From Paenibacillus alvei DSM 29 (GTDB taxonomy: Bacteria > Bacillota > Bacilli > Paenibacillales > Paenibacillaceae): a stretch of 64,000 nt of DNA. The notes under the pieces are model-generated. The model made no database searches, was not told the origin of the DNA, and saw only the letters and a list, made by a program, of their open reading frames with translations. The position numbers were made by a program, and so were the translations under genes. The DNA lies in NCBI RefSeq assembly GCF_000293805.1, contig NZ_AMBZ01000006.1, positions 186,001 to 250,000 of the forward strand, given 5' to 3'. Shown in pieces: positions 52,152-61,499 of the stretch. Position 1 is the stretch's first letter. Every line of letters begins with the position of its first letter.

Positions 52152-52604
52152 TTAGAACCATGTCATGAAATAGGTATGGTTAACGGGTACCTCGTTCCGC
52201 TTGGCCCACTTCATCAGTTCTTCAATGCCACTCTGCGACTCTTGCGCAAAGGCAAAGCAGCAGTTCATCGGAATTATATGCTTTGATTTGAGTTGTATGC
52301 CGATTGCTGGACAATTTATTCCTTTTAGCTTAATCGCTTGAATCTCACTGCAATGGATCATGCGACCATTAACCGTGATCGTATCAGAAGCCGAGCTAAT
52401 TTCCACTGTACGACGCGAACGCACCGCATATACCTCTACTGCTAACGATACAAGCACGATAGCTAGAACGGCCATCTGCATCATAAACAACAACGGGAAG
52501 GTTCGACCCGTCATCGCTGTAACCTGCAGCATTCCAAAGCTGAACAATAGAGAAGCTCCCAAAACTGCCTTCGTGCGCGTTGGATATTTCACCCGATAAT
52601 TCAT
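52152..52604 (-). CDS. Small membrane protein with PH-like domain
   Basis: A 150-residue protein with two membrane helices (AVLGASLLFSFGMLQVTAMT and FPLLFMMQMAVLAIVLVSLAV) followed by a short all-beta domain (RRTVEISSASDTITVNGRMI, AIGIQLKSKHIIPMNCCFAF), resembling the bacterial PH-like domains of YdbS/YokE type. The ATG at 52604 follows GGGGCGG. Function unknown. Confidence 0.65.
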   Translation of the reverse strand: MNYRVKYPTRTKAVLGASLLFSFGMLQVTAMTGRTFPLLFMMQMAVLAIVLVSLAVEVYAVRSRRTVEISSASDTITVNGRMIHCSEIQAIKLKGINCPAIGIQLKSKHIIPMNCCFAFAQESQSGIEELMKWAKRNEVPVNHTYFMTWF

Positions 52605-52968
52605 ATCATCCGCCCCAATCTGATTCTCAAATAGGTTGTAAGATATCGCATTGGTGTCATTCCTTATTATACCATTAAAGTTAACGTATTTGACACATTT
52701 TTTCACAACAAAGACACATTTTTAGTTGCAAAATCTTATCAATAAATGATACCCATTCTTTTCGACCTATCTGTGCCTGATTTTTCACGTTATGCGGCAT
52801 GTTCATTTTCGGGAGAAAAATTAGGGGGAAGTAAAAAAACTCCATTGGGAATAGCGCGGAACTCGCCGTCTACAATGGAAATTTCCACAAAAAAAGAGAG
52901 GGAAGCCCTCTCTCCAAATAGCTTATATCCGATTACAGTAACAAAGTCGTCGCGTCATACACCTATTT

Positions 52969-53822
52969 TTACATATTATAGATTGTACCGGCACGGTCAT
53001 TGATGACCCTCATTTTCGTATTATCATTGATAATAATCTCCGCTCCCGGTTGACCGTCCATATTAACAATTTCCGTTACCTTCCAAGCATACGAATTCAT
53101 CTTATAGTCGCGCGTCGATCGCGACCGATCGTCCACGATTCGAACCTTATCTACAAAATTCAAGATTACCTCTGCGCCCGGCTGACCATTCGTATCGATA
53201 GCATCGATTATCGCCCAAGTTCCGCTGTTGGCGGCATACTCTCGGGTCGTACCGTTCGTATCACTCACAATAATCAGTCTAGAGCTGCCATTCACGATAA
53301 GCTCGTCTCCGGGCTGACCGTCCGTATCCGCTATTTTTGCGAGTGCCCAGGACACATTCGGCATCTTATAATCTCGGTACGTTCCTTCGCTGTCCCTGAT
53401 GACGCGAATCCCCTCTCCAATGTTCAATATAAGCTCCGCACCCGGCTTGTTATTCGTTTCGGCCGTGCCAACGATGGCCCAGCTTCGATTGCCTCCGACG
53501 GGATACTTGACCGCCCGATTGCTCCGGTCATGAATAATGTACGCGTCTCCTCCAGCCTTGATGGAGATTTCTTTACCTGGCACGCCATCCATGTCTTCTA
53601 CGGGCCCGACAGCCCATACTGTATTGCCGAATGAATAGGAACGAGTCCCTCCCCAGCTGTCGACAATGTCCCGTTCCGATAGACCATCTGCATTGTGCCG
53701 TCCCCTCGCAAGTCATACGTACCTAAGTATGTACCGGATGCTGCTTGGGCTTGAGGAGCTTGAATCGTTAACACTCCTGCCAGCATTGTGGCAGCTGCAA
53801 GAATAGAGAGAATCTTTTTCAT
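52969..53822 (-). pseudogene. Secreted protein of about 45-residue repeats, frameshifted
   Basis: A signal peptide (MKKILSILAAATMLAGVLTI, cleaved after AQAA) leads into a first repeat; at a GGG run (plus-strand CCC 53670-53672) the frame breaks. One more G joins YRNG to DIVDSWGGTRSYSFG and restores one continuous protein of about 285 residues. The rest is five repeats with the pattern of a DxNGQPGAE-type loop, a hydrophobic strand pair, RIVxDxxG and RDYxxxxxW (TDGQPGDELIV, TNGQPGAEVIL, MDGQPGAEIII), like FG-GAP or VCBS-type beta-propeller repeats. Function unknown; probably exported. Confidence 0.75.
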
Positions 53823-54000
53823 ATGCGCATCACCTTTCCTTGCTTGGATTGGATGCCGTCACCTGATCCCGATCTATCTCCAGTATATTCCTCGTGCAAA
53901 ACTTGAATCTATAGATTCAAAACGAAAAACGAATCTTTTCTTCCTTTATTCACCATTTTGTAAAATGTGGTACTTTCATTCCAAAGCCTATTTTTACATA

Positions 54001-54034
54001 AAAAGCTCCGTTTCCAACTGGAAACGGAGCTTTT
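54001..54034. terminator. Strong bidirectional terminator
   Basis: A perfect 15-bp stem (AAAAGCTCCGTTTCC / GGAAACGGAGCTTTT) with loop AACT directly after brnQ. Confidence 0.9.
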
Positions 54035-54037
54035 ATG

Positions 54038-55381
54038 TTATTCAACCGCTTCCGATACCGGCAGATCGTTCGGTTCACTGCGCATGAAGGACCAAATGCA
54101 GCCGATCGTTGCCCCTGCAAGCGCAGGCACGACCCAGCCCAGCCCTTCGGAATACCAAGGCAGGTAACGGTACAATTTCTCAACGTGCTCAACTTCAAGC
54201 CCCGCCTGTTTCAGTCCGTCCACAATGCTGATCAATGAAGTGGCAAGCAAGCTACCAATATATACAGCCGATCGCCCCTTAAAAACATGGTGCATCAGGG
54301 TCAAGACGATAAGGACAATTGTAAGCGGGTAAATGGCCGATACGATTGGAACTGAAAATGAAATAATCTGATCAAGACCAAGATTCGTTACACCCACGCT
54401 TATGATGCATAATATTCCGATCCACTGCTTGTAAGAAATGCGCGGCACAATAGAGTGGAAATATTCCCCGCAAGCAGCGAGCAGGCCAACCGATGTCGTC
54501 AGACATGCCAGAATAAAGACAATGCCGAGCAATATCGTACCCCATTTACCAAATAAATGCAGCACAATGGCCGTCATAATCTGACCGCCATTCGCGGCTC
54601 CTTCAATGATGGAATGACTTGTTGAGCCAAGATAGCCGATCATCATATAAATGATGGCCAAGAACACGCCTGCTATTAGTCCGGCCTTTATCGTGATGGC
54701 TGACAGCTTCTGCGAGCTAGATATCCCGCGCTTGCGCAGCGCAGATACGACGACACTTCCTAGCAGCAGAGCGGACAACGCATCCATCGTCGAGTAACCG
54801 TCAATGCCGCCTTTGAAGGCAGCTTGATTTACGTATGCTTCTCCCGGTAGAGCATATTCCCCTAACGGATGGAACATGCTCTGTATAAAGACGAGTATGA
54901 TCATGATCAGCAGGATCGGGGTCAGCACCTTGCCGATTCGTTCAAACAGCTTCGATGGATTCAGGCACAGCCAATAGCTGATAACAAAATAAATAAAAGA
55001 GTACACAAATAAAGACCAGCCACTCGTACGCAGCACTTCAGGCAACAGCGGAACTGTTCCCATTTCAAATGCCACACTTCCTGCACGCGGAATAACAAGA
55101 AATGGCCCGAGTGCTAAATAAGTAATAAAGGTGAACACAAATCCGAATCCAGGATGGACACGATTCGTCAATGACTGTAAATCACCGGATTTTGCAATCG
55201 CAGTAACGCCTAAGATCGGTAGACCTACAGAGGTAATTAAAAATCCGATCATAGCTTCCCATACATTTGAACCTGCGGCATATCCTACAGCCGGCGGAAA
55301 AATGAGATTGCCTGCACCAAAAAATAAGGCAAAAAGCATTAAGCCAAAATAAAACGTTTCTTTCTTTGATAGTTCAGTCAT
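54038..55381 (-). CDS. brnQ: Branched-chain amino acid carrier, LIVCS family
   Basis: A 447-residue twelve-helix Na+-coupled transporter for leucine, isoleucine and valine. Family signatures include GLMLFALFFGAGNLIFPPAV near residue 12, FLITSVGLPILGVTAIAKSG, FKGGIDGYSTMDALSALLLG, and CLTTSVGLLAACGEYFHSIV. GGAGAG precedes the ATG. Monocistronic; no T-box or CodY-type element was found upstream. Confidence 0.93.
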   Translation of the reverse strand: MTELSKKETFYFGLMLFALFFGAGNLIFPPAVGYAAGSNVWEAMIGFLITSVGLPILGVTAIAKSGDLQSLTNRVHPGFGFVFTFITYLALGPFLVIPRAGSVAFEMGTVPLLPEVLRTSGWSLFVYSFIYFVISYWLCLNPSKLFERIGKVLTPILLIMIILVFIQSMFHPLGEYALPGEAYVNQAAFKGGIDGYSTMDALSALLLGSVVVSALRKRGISSSQKLSAITIKAGLIAGVFLAIIYMMIGYLGSTSHSIIEGAANGGQIMTAIVLHLFGKWGTILLGIVFILACLTTSVGLLAACGEYFHSIVPRISYKQWIGILCIISVGVTNLGLDQIISFSVPIVSAIYPLTIVLIVLTLMHHVFKGRSAVYIGSLLATSLISIVDGLKQAGLEVEHVEKLYRYLPWYSEGLGWVVPALAGATIGCIWSFMRSEPNDLPVSEAVE

Positions 55382-55485
55382 GCTGCAACTCTCCTGCTGT
55401 CATCTATCAACCGATTATAACAATACATTATAAAAAGCCAGCTTCTTTCCTGTCAAATCCAATTCCTGTGCATCGTCTTGCAGAA

Positions 55486-56829
55486 TTACGCTCCAGAAAT
55501 GGTTAAACCCTTTACCTTTAAGGATGGCACATTACAGCTGCCTGTGAACCACAAATCATTAGCAACTTCTTCAATTTGCTTTAGGAGATCGAACAAGTTA
55601 CCGGACACGGTAATTTGGTTAACTGAACGTACAATCGTACCTGCTTCAATAAGGAATCCGATACAGGATAAGGAGAATTCACCTGATATCGCATTCGTCC
55701 CTGCGTGCAGACCTTGCAGTTGTACAATCAGCAGACCCTTCTCCGTCCCTGCGATTAGATCATCCAGTGATGCGGAACCCGGTACCACGTACATATTGTG
55801 AGGAGCAATCCCTATTTTACTGCGGTATCCCCTTTTTGAGGCATGGCCTGTTGACGCTGCGCCAAACTTACGAGCAGTCTTTAAATTATGCATATAGGTC
55901 AGCAGCTTGCCATCCTTAATGATCTCTGTACGCATCGCAGCATGGCCCTCCGCATCAAAGGAACACGCCCCCGGAACGCTATTCATCAACGGATCGTCCA
56001 CAATCGTAATATTGCTGCCTGCGATCTGCTCACCAATTTTGTCCTTCAAACCAGAGAAGCCTTTATCAACTGCATCTGCCGAGAAAATAGACGTATACGC
56101 CCCAAGCAGCGTACTGGCAGCATCATGTCGGAAGATGACTGGATAATTATCCGAGACAACGGTGTCTGCACCAAGCTTAGACACAGCTTCGTGCGCAGCT
56201 CTGCGAGCTACAGCGGCAAAGTCGATATCCTCAAATCGTTCCATTGAAAAGTCGTACCAGTCTCCAGTTGTCGTCATGCCGAGCTGTGTTGCCACTACAG
56301 ATACACTACCTGCCACAGTGCTATAGGAAGCGCGGCAATTCAGCCCCTCCGTATTGGCAATCAGTACATCACTCTCGGTCACTATTACTGAAGAGCTGCG
56401 CACTAAAGTGATACGTTCATCGAACTCCAGTGCAATTCGCTCCATGTCCATTGCAGCATCAATGAATTGTTGCGGCGGTGTGCTTTTCAACGCAGCATCA
56501 TACGTCTTCACCGCCGAATAGGAGGCTGAACCCGCAAATAGCTGATCCAACTCACTGCTCTCCGTAGCTTCCGCATTACTTTTAGCTTCTTGCACAAGGA
56601 AATCGATGACATCCTCTTCTATCCGCTCCGAATACGCATTGCCCATTTTTCCATTGTATTCGGCGCGGAAGGAGACTCCGCCACTTTCCTTAATCGTGTA
56701 GGCATCAATATCTCCTTTGGACACCCGTACCGATGTTGAACGCGTCTGCTCATAATAAATTTCCATTTTTACGCAGCCGAGTTCCCTGCCCGCTTCAAAC
56801 AAACGCTGCTGAAATGCTGCTATCTCCAT
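55486..56829 (-). CDS. TldE/PmbA-type metalloprotease partner
   Basis: A 447-residue member of the TldD/PmbA family lacking the HExxxH motif, hence the TldE (PmbA) partner. Motifs include VRVSKGDIDAYTIKESGGVS, SVVATQLGMTTTGDWYDFSM and DEGHAAMRT-like SFDAEGHAAMRTEIIKDGKL. With TldD it forms the heterodimeric protease that trims peptides such as microcins. The ATG at 56829 follows AGGAAG. It directly follows tldD (nine bases), so the two are co-expressed. Confidence 0.9.
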   Translation of the reverse strand: MEIAAFQQRLFEAGRELGCVKMEIYYEQTRSTSVRVSKGDIDAYTIKESGGVSFRAEYNGKMGNAYSERIEEDVIDFLVQEAKSNAEATESSELDQLFAGSASYSAVKTYDAALKSTPPQQFIDAAMDMERIALEFDERITLVRSSSVIVTESDVLIANTEGLNCRASYSTVAGSVSVVATQLGMTTTGDWYDFSMERFEDIDFAAVARRAAHEAVSKLGADTVVSDNYPVIFRHDAASTLLGAYTSIFSADAVDKGFSGLKDKIGEQIAGSNITIVDDPLMNSVPGACSFDAEGHAAMRTEIIKDGKLLTYMHNLKTARKFGAASTGHASKRGYRSKIGIAPHNMYVVPGSASLDDLIAGTEKGLLIVQLQGLHAGTNAISGEFSLSCIGFLIEAGTIVRSVNQITVSGNLFDLLKQIEEVANDLWFTGSCNVPSLKVKGLTISGA

Positions 56830-56838
56830 CGCCACTTC

Positions 56839-58227
56839 CTATTCCCCCTTTCTTCCGCCAACCGTCATGCTGGAAACGCGAACCATAGGCTGTCCGCAGT
56901 TGACCGGAATACTGCCGCTCAATGATCCACACATGCCTTGGCCGTGATCAAGGTTATTGCCGACCATATCGATTTTCTGTAGGATATCAATCCCCTTGCC
57001 GATCAAGGTCGCTCCTTTGACTGGCTCTTCAATTTTTCCGTTGCGCACCATATAGCCCTCATTAACTGCAAAGTTGAATTCACCTGTTGCCGTATTCACA
57101 GAGCCTCCGCCCATCGTCTTGGCATATAATCCATACTCCGTATTTGCGATAATCTCTTCTGGCGAAGAGCTGCCCGCCGCAATATACGTATTATTCATGC
57201 GAGAGGTAGGCGCAAATTGGTACGACTGCCGCCGTCCTGAACCTGTAGACGGCATCCCCATCTTGCGGCCGCCGAGCTTATCGATTAGGTAGCCTTTTAG
57301 CACGCCGTTCTCGATCAGCACGTTGCGCTGCGTTGGCGCTCCCTCATCGTCTATGTTCAATGAACCCCACGCATTCGGAATTGTACCGTCATCGATAGCG
57401 GTAACGAGCGGGGACGCTACCTGCTCTCCTAGTTTGTCAGCGAACACAGAAGCCTTCTTCGCGACAGCCGTCGCCTCAAGTCCGTGACCGCATGCTTCAT
57501 GGAACAGAACGCCCCCGAAGGCATTATCGATGATAACAGGCAGCTTGCCGCTCGGCGCATAAGCAGCTCCTACCATCGTCGTCGCAATGCGAGATGCTTC
57601 TCTGGCGCATCCACGGATATCCATCGACTCGATGAATTCCAATCCTGCATGAGCACCCGGACCCACATATCCCGTCTGCTTAATGCCGCCTGACTCTGCA
57701 ATGGCGCTGATCATCATTCGCCCGTATGTGCGCTGATCCTCAACGAACAAGCCTTCCGTATTGGCGATGCACACATTTTGCACCCAGTTATATAGAGAAA
57801 CTGAAGTTTGCGCGATCACTGGATTATACTCCTTGGCAGCTAGATGCGCTTGTCTCATCCATTCGATTTTGCGGTTCTTCGTCACTTCATTTGGCGGAAC
57901 GAGAATCGGATGCTGATTGACGAATGTCGATTTGCGCAGATCAATTGAAATATCCTTCGCTTGGCCTCGTATCGCTTGAGCCGCAGAAGATGCAACCTTC
58001 ATTAAATTATCGGAACTGCAATCGTTCGTGTAGGCATATACCGCAAAAACGCCGTTGAGCACCCTTATGCCGACTCCATAATCTCGGCCGCCAAGCGCTT
58101 GTTCAACAACGCCTCCGATCATTTCAAGACTCGATGCTGTTCGATCCTCTATAAATACTTCAGCAAAGTCCCCTCCGGTAGCAAGCGCAGCGGTAAGTAT
58201 GTTTTCAATCAACGTCGGATGAAGCAT
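56839..58227 (-). CDS. tldD: TldD-type metalloprotease
   Basis: A 462-residue TldD. The catalytic metal site is intact in LFHEACGHGLEA (HExxxH), with the distal ligand expected in the C-terminal segment GQGMCGSLSGSIPV. Other signatures: DDGTIPNAWGSLNIDDEGAP, GYLIDKLGGRKMGMPSTGSG and the SRMNNTYIAAGS motif. AAGGAGG precedes the ATG. Pairs with the TldE gene downstream. In Bacillales TldD/E pairs process modified peptides, but no peptide cluster is visible nearby. Confidence 0.93.
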   Translation of the reverse strand: MLHPTLIENILTAALATGGDFAEVFIEDRTASSLEMIGGVVEQALGGRDYGVGIRVLNGVFAVYAYTNDCSSDNLMKVASSAAQAIRGQAKDISIDLRKSTFVNQHPILVPPNEVTKNRKIEWMRQAHLAAKEYNPVIAQTSVSLYNWVQNVCIANTEGLFVEDQRTYGRMMISAIAESGGIKQTGYVGPGAHAGLEFIESMDIRGCAREASRIATTMVGAAYAPSGKLPVIIDNAFGGVLFHEACGHGLEATAVAKKASVFADKLGEQVASPLVTAIDDGTIPNAWGSLNIDDEGAPTQRNVLIENGVLKGYLIDKLGGRKMGMPSTGSGRRQSYQFAPTSRMNNTYIAAGSSSPEEIIANTEYGLYAKTMGGGSVNTATGEFNFAVNEGYMVRNGKIEEPVKGATLIGKGIDILQKIDMVGNNLDHGQGMCGSLSGSIPVNCGQPMVRVSSMTVGGRKGE

Positions 58228-58543
58228 GACTATAAACCTCCTTGTAAACTAAATTTCTTATTTGCATATGTATGTATTGTGATGTAAGGAATTCCTTGAA
58301 AAAAGCTTGCTTTCGGTAGGAAACCTCATCCATATGTACTCTATTATACATGAATATCATATCGCTCGACTCTATCGAATAAAAACAATAGCAAGTGCCT
58401 TTTGCTTCATTAAAAAATTCTTACAATTCAAACTGCGCATTTATGGTAATCCTGTGAAGTATAGTGTTTAAAAGCCACAGTCTCATATGTACTGCAAAAG
58501 TTCAGACTCCATCGTTCTATATCCGAATTATGAGGAGGGTAAC
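58228..58543. other. Divergent promoter region
   Basis: 316 bases between divergent tldD and the SLH gene, AT-rich and without an ORF. A TATAGT near 58460 may be the -10 of the plus-strand gene; I see no clear -35. Confidence 0.4.
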
Positions 58544-60634
58544 ATGCAACGATCTTCTGTACATTCATCTGCAAGTCCCCACATGAATCGTCGCGTACGC
58601 AAGCTATTTTTAATACTATCTTTAGCTGTTGCACTAGCGACCGTAAGTTCGGTTCATGCTGCTGATGCCCAATCAGCACAGGTCAATCCAAACGTTTTAC
58701 AGAGTGCTTCATCAAAAATTTCTACGATCCCAACGACATTGACGAACGGCCCCTCCGATCCAAAGGAGATTGAGTCCTTTGCTGATCAGTTGTTTGCCTC
58801 GCCATCCTTACAGAAGCTCCCGGGCGCGGTGTTTGTCGTTGTAAAGAACGGACAAATTCTGCTTAGTAAAGGATACGGCTATGCAGACGTCAAAACGAAA
58901 AAACCAATGGACCCCGACACCACAGTTTTGCGTTTTGCCTCTGTTACGAAGCCGTTTGCGTCTACAGCGCTGCTTCAATTAGCAGAGCAAGGCAAGCTTG
59001 ATGTAAAAAAGGATATAAGTGCCTATCTGGGCGATCTCACAATCCCCCGCAAAGTTGACGGCGCGCTAACTGCCGAGCATTTAATGACCCACACAAGCGG
59101 ATTCGATTATCCAGAAGCCTCTGACGATCTATCCATTACCTCGAATGCCGATTATGTTCGTAAACATATGCCTACAGTTGTACGCAAACCTGGCACTTCC
59201 TACAGCTATGATAATTTCGGCTTCAAACTTCAGGGCTATCTCGTAGAACGCATCACAGGAGTGCCATTCTATGAATATGGCATGAAGCATATTCTTCAGC
59301 CTCTCGGCATGACACACAGCAGCTTCATTATGACGCCCGAAGCGAAAAGGAATCTCGCAACAAGCTACACAGGCACAGGCGAAATGATACCTTACTATGA
59401 AGTATCACCAGCAGACGGCCCCGATGGGAGTCTTGTATCAACCGGTTCAGATATGGCAAAATTCATGATTGCGCTGCTAAATGGAGGTACATATAAGGGA
59501 CAGCGAATATTACACTCCGACACGGTACATGAGATGATGAAAATTCGTGTTTCTGCCCACCCCAAGGTGCCAAATACAACATATGGTTTCGAATCGTTGT
59601 ATCATGAATCCTTCAATGGTCAGCACATAATTGGCAAAGGCGGCAATCTTCCGGGATTCGGCTCGTTTATTTGGCTTATGCCCGAAAGAAATGTTGGATT
59701 CATGGTTATCTATAATCGAAACGAAGATTCCAAGGAAGACTTTCGCAATATCGTATTTCGTTCCTTTATGAATCACTACTATCCAGACCAACGGCCTGTT
59801 CCCGCAGAAACGACGCTTGACAAAGATACGGTAAAAAAACTGGTAGGTGAATATCGTGATTTGCGTATCGGGTTCCACTCAATTCGAATTACTGTACAAT
59901 CGGATGGAAAAATAAAACTAATTGACTCTATCAATGGCAATTCTCAATCTTTGTCACAAATCGATCCGCTATTATTTCGTACAGAGAAAGGGAAATATGT
60001 TGCCTTCAAGCAAAATGACATCGGCGAGATCTCCTACATGGATTACAATAACGTAGCCTGGTATGAGAAGCTGTCCTTGCCTGACATTCGCTATACCGAT
60101 GTTGGTACCGATCATCCGTATCGCAGCTATATTCAAGATATCGTTATGCGAAGCGGAGACACCGAACATAAAGGGCTCTTCCGCCCTGCTTCACCAATCA
60201 CACGTGCTGAATTCGTATCTATGTTCATGAAGTGCTTGCGTATGCAGCCTTCTCAACACCCAAGTTCTTTTTCAGACATGAAGGGACACTGGGCCGAGAA
60301 GGATGTCCAGGCAGCTCATAAAGCAGGCTTAGTTTCCGGCTCATCTGGACAGTATTTCAATCCCGACCAGCCGATTCAGCGGCAAGAAGCAGCCATGATT
60401 GCATGGCGATTCGCCAAGTATCTCGGATCCCCCCCTCAACAAGTTAAATTGGCAGGCGATACTGACGCATGGGCCATTGACGGAGTTAAGTATGCAGTTG
60501 CTATGCGCAAGTACGGCCCTGAAATCACTACGGATGCCGACAGCTCGATAGACTATGAGTCAAAACGCAGCATGCTGCGGCAAGAAGCCGCGGCATTAAT
60601 CAGCACTATATTTAAGCAGGCTATTTCTTTCTAG
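58544..60634 (+). CDS. Secreted class C beta-lactamase-like hydrolase with SLH domains
   Basis: A 696-residue exported protein: a signal peptide (hydrophobic LFLILSLAVALATVSSVHAA ending near 40), a serine beta-lactamase-like domain (about 75-440) with S133-V-T-K136, Y222-D-N and a late KGG motif (IIGKGGNLPGF), a linking beta domain (about 440-530), then two S-layer-homology domains (DIVMRSG to FMKCLRM; FSDMKGHWAEKDVQAAHKAG to AMIAWRF). SLH domains bind pyruvylated wall polymers, so the enzyme is displayed on the surface. Catalytic residues are complete; it may be a D-aminopeptidase or esterase rather than a beta-lactamase. GAGGAGGG precedes the ATG. Confidence 0.9.
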   Translation: MQRSSVHSSASPHMNRRVRKLFLILSLAVALATVSSVHAADAQSAQVNPNVLQSASSKISTIPTTLTNGPSDPKEIESFADQLFASPSLQKLPGAVFVVVKNGQILLSKGYGYADVKTKKPMDPDTTVLRFASVTKPFASTALLQLAEQGKLDVKKDISAYLGDLTIPRKVDGALTAEHLMTHTSGFDYPEASDDLSITSNADYVRKHMPTVVRKPGTSYSYDNFGFKLQGYLVERITGVPFYEYGMKHILQPLGMTHSSFIMTPEAKRNLATSYTGTGEMIPYYEVSPADGPDGSLVSTGSDMAKFMIALLNGGTYKGQRILHSDTVHEMMKIRVSAHPKVPNTTYGFESLYHESFNGQHIIGKGGNLPGFGSFIWLMPERNVGFMVIYNRNEDSKEDFRNIVFRSFMNHYYPDQRPVPAETTLDKDTVKKLVGEYRDLRIGFHSIRITVQSDGKIKLIDSINGNSQSLSQIDPLLFRTEKGKYVAFKQNDIGEISYMDYNNVAWYEKLSLPDIRYTDVGTDHPYRSYIQDIVMRSGDTEHKGLFRPASPITRAEFVSMFMKCLRMQPSQHPSSFSDMKGHWAEKDVQAAHKAGLVSGSSGQYFNPDQPIQRQEAAMIAWRFAKYLGSPPQQVKLAGDTDAWAIDGVKYAVAMRKYGPEITTDADSSIDYESKRSMLRQEAAALISTIFKQAISF

Positions 60635-60640
60635 ATCATA

Positions 60641-60687
60641 AGAGCTCCCATCGATCCTTTCATTATGATCGTGGGAGTTCTTTATTT
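60641..60687 (+). terminator. Terminator of the SLH gene
   Basis: A stem pairing AGAGCTCCCATCGATC with GATCGTGGGAGTTCT (one bulge and G-T pairs), then TTTATTT. Confidence 0.78.
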
Positions 60688-60798
60688 ACAAACATGATTG
60701 CGACATTTTACCTTCTTATCACTCAAGTGCCCCATGCAGAATGCATTATAAACATCGAGGCAATACTATAGGCAAACTTTTGCAAACGTGGTGAACAC

Positions 60799-61488
60799 AT
60801 GTCAGCCCACTCCATATTATTAGTCGAAGATGAACAAAGTGTATCCCAGTTCATCCAACTTGAACTTGAGCATGAAGGATATGAGGTACTTCTGGCTGAA
60901 GATGGCGAACAGGCACTTGAATTCTTTTATCAAAATGAATGGAGCCTGATCCTTCTCGACTGGATGATACCCAAGCTGAATGGTCTGGAAGTCTGCCGCA
61001 GAATTCGCCGTACTAGCGATGTCCCTATCATTTTGTTATCTGCTCGTGATTATGTAGGGGATGTCATTGCCGGACTCGATACCGGCGCAGATGATTATAT
61101 CACGAAGCCGTTTGAAATTGAGGAACTGCTTGCTCGCATACGCACTGCTCTGCGCCGACCCAATCAGGCCGCAAGTACAGAACAGAAGGAAGTATACCGG
61201 CTTTCAGACCTGACTTTAGATGTAAAGAAAAGAATCGTTTCTCGTGCAGGTGATCGGATTGAGTTAACGCAACGGGAATTCGAGCTTCTGCAATACTTAT
61301 TGGAGCATGCTGGTGAAGTCATTAGTCGTGAACAACTATTATCTTCCGTATGGGGATATGACTTTGTTGGGGAGACCAATGTCGTTGACGTCTACATTCG
61401 TTATTTGCGCAACAAGCTGGATCGCGGCTATCAACATAAATTAATTCAGACTGTGCGCGGTGTCGGATACGTACTGCGTGAACCATAA
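60799..61488 (+). CDS. OmpR-family response regulator (third system)
   Basis: A 229-residue regulator: receiver (LLVEDEQSV; D54 in LILLDWMIP; ILLSARDYV; DDYITKPFE) and winged helix (LTQREFELLQYLLEHAGEVI, GETNVVDVYIRYLRNKLD). It closely matches the ArlR/CssR group. The kinase gene follows after 11 bases in the same operon. Confidence 0.93.
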   Translation: MSAHSILLVEDEQSVSQFIQLELEHEGYEVLLAEDGEQALEFFYQNEWSLILLDWMIPKLNGLEVCRRIRRTSDVPIILLSARDYVGDVIAGLDTGADDYITKPFEIEELLARIRTALRRPNQAASTEQKEVYRLSDLTLDVKKRIVSRAGDRIELTQREFELLQYLLEHAGEVISREQLLSSVWGYDFVGETNVVDVYIRYLRNKLDRGYQHKLIQTVRGVGYVLREP

Positions 61489-61499
61489 GGATCAATGAA

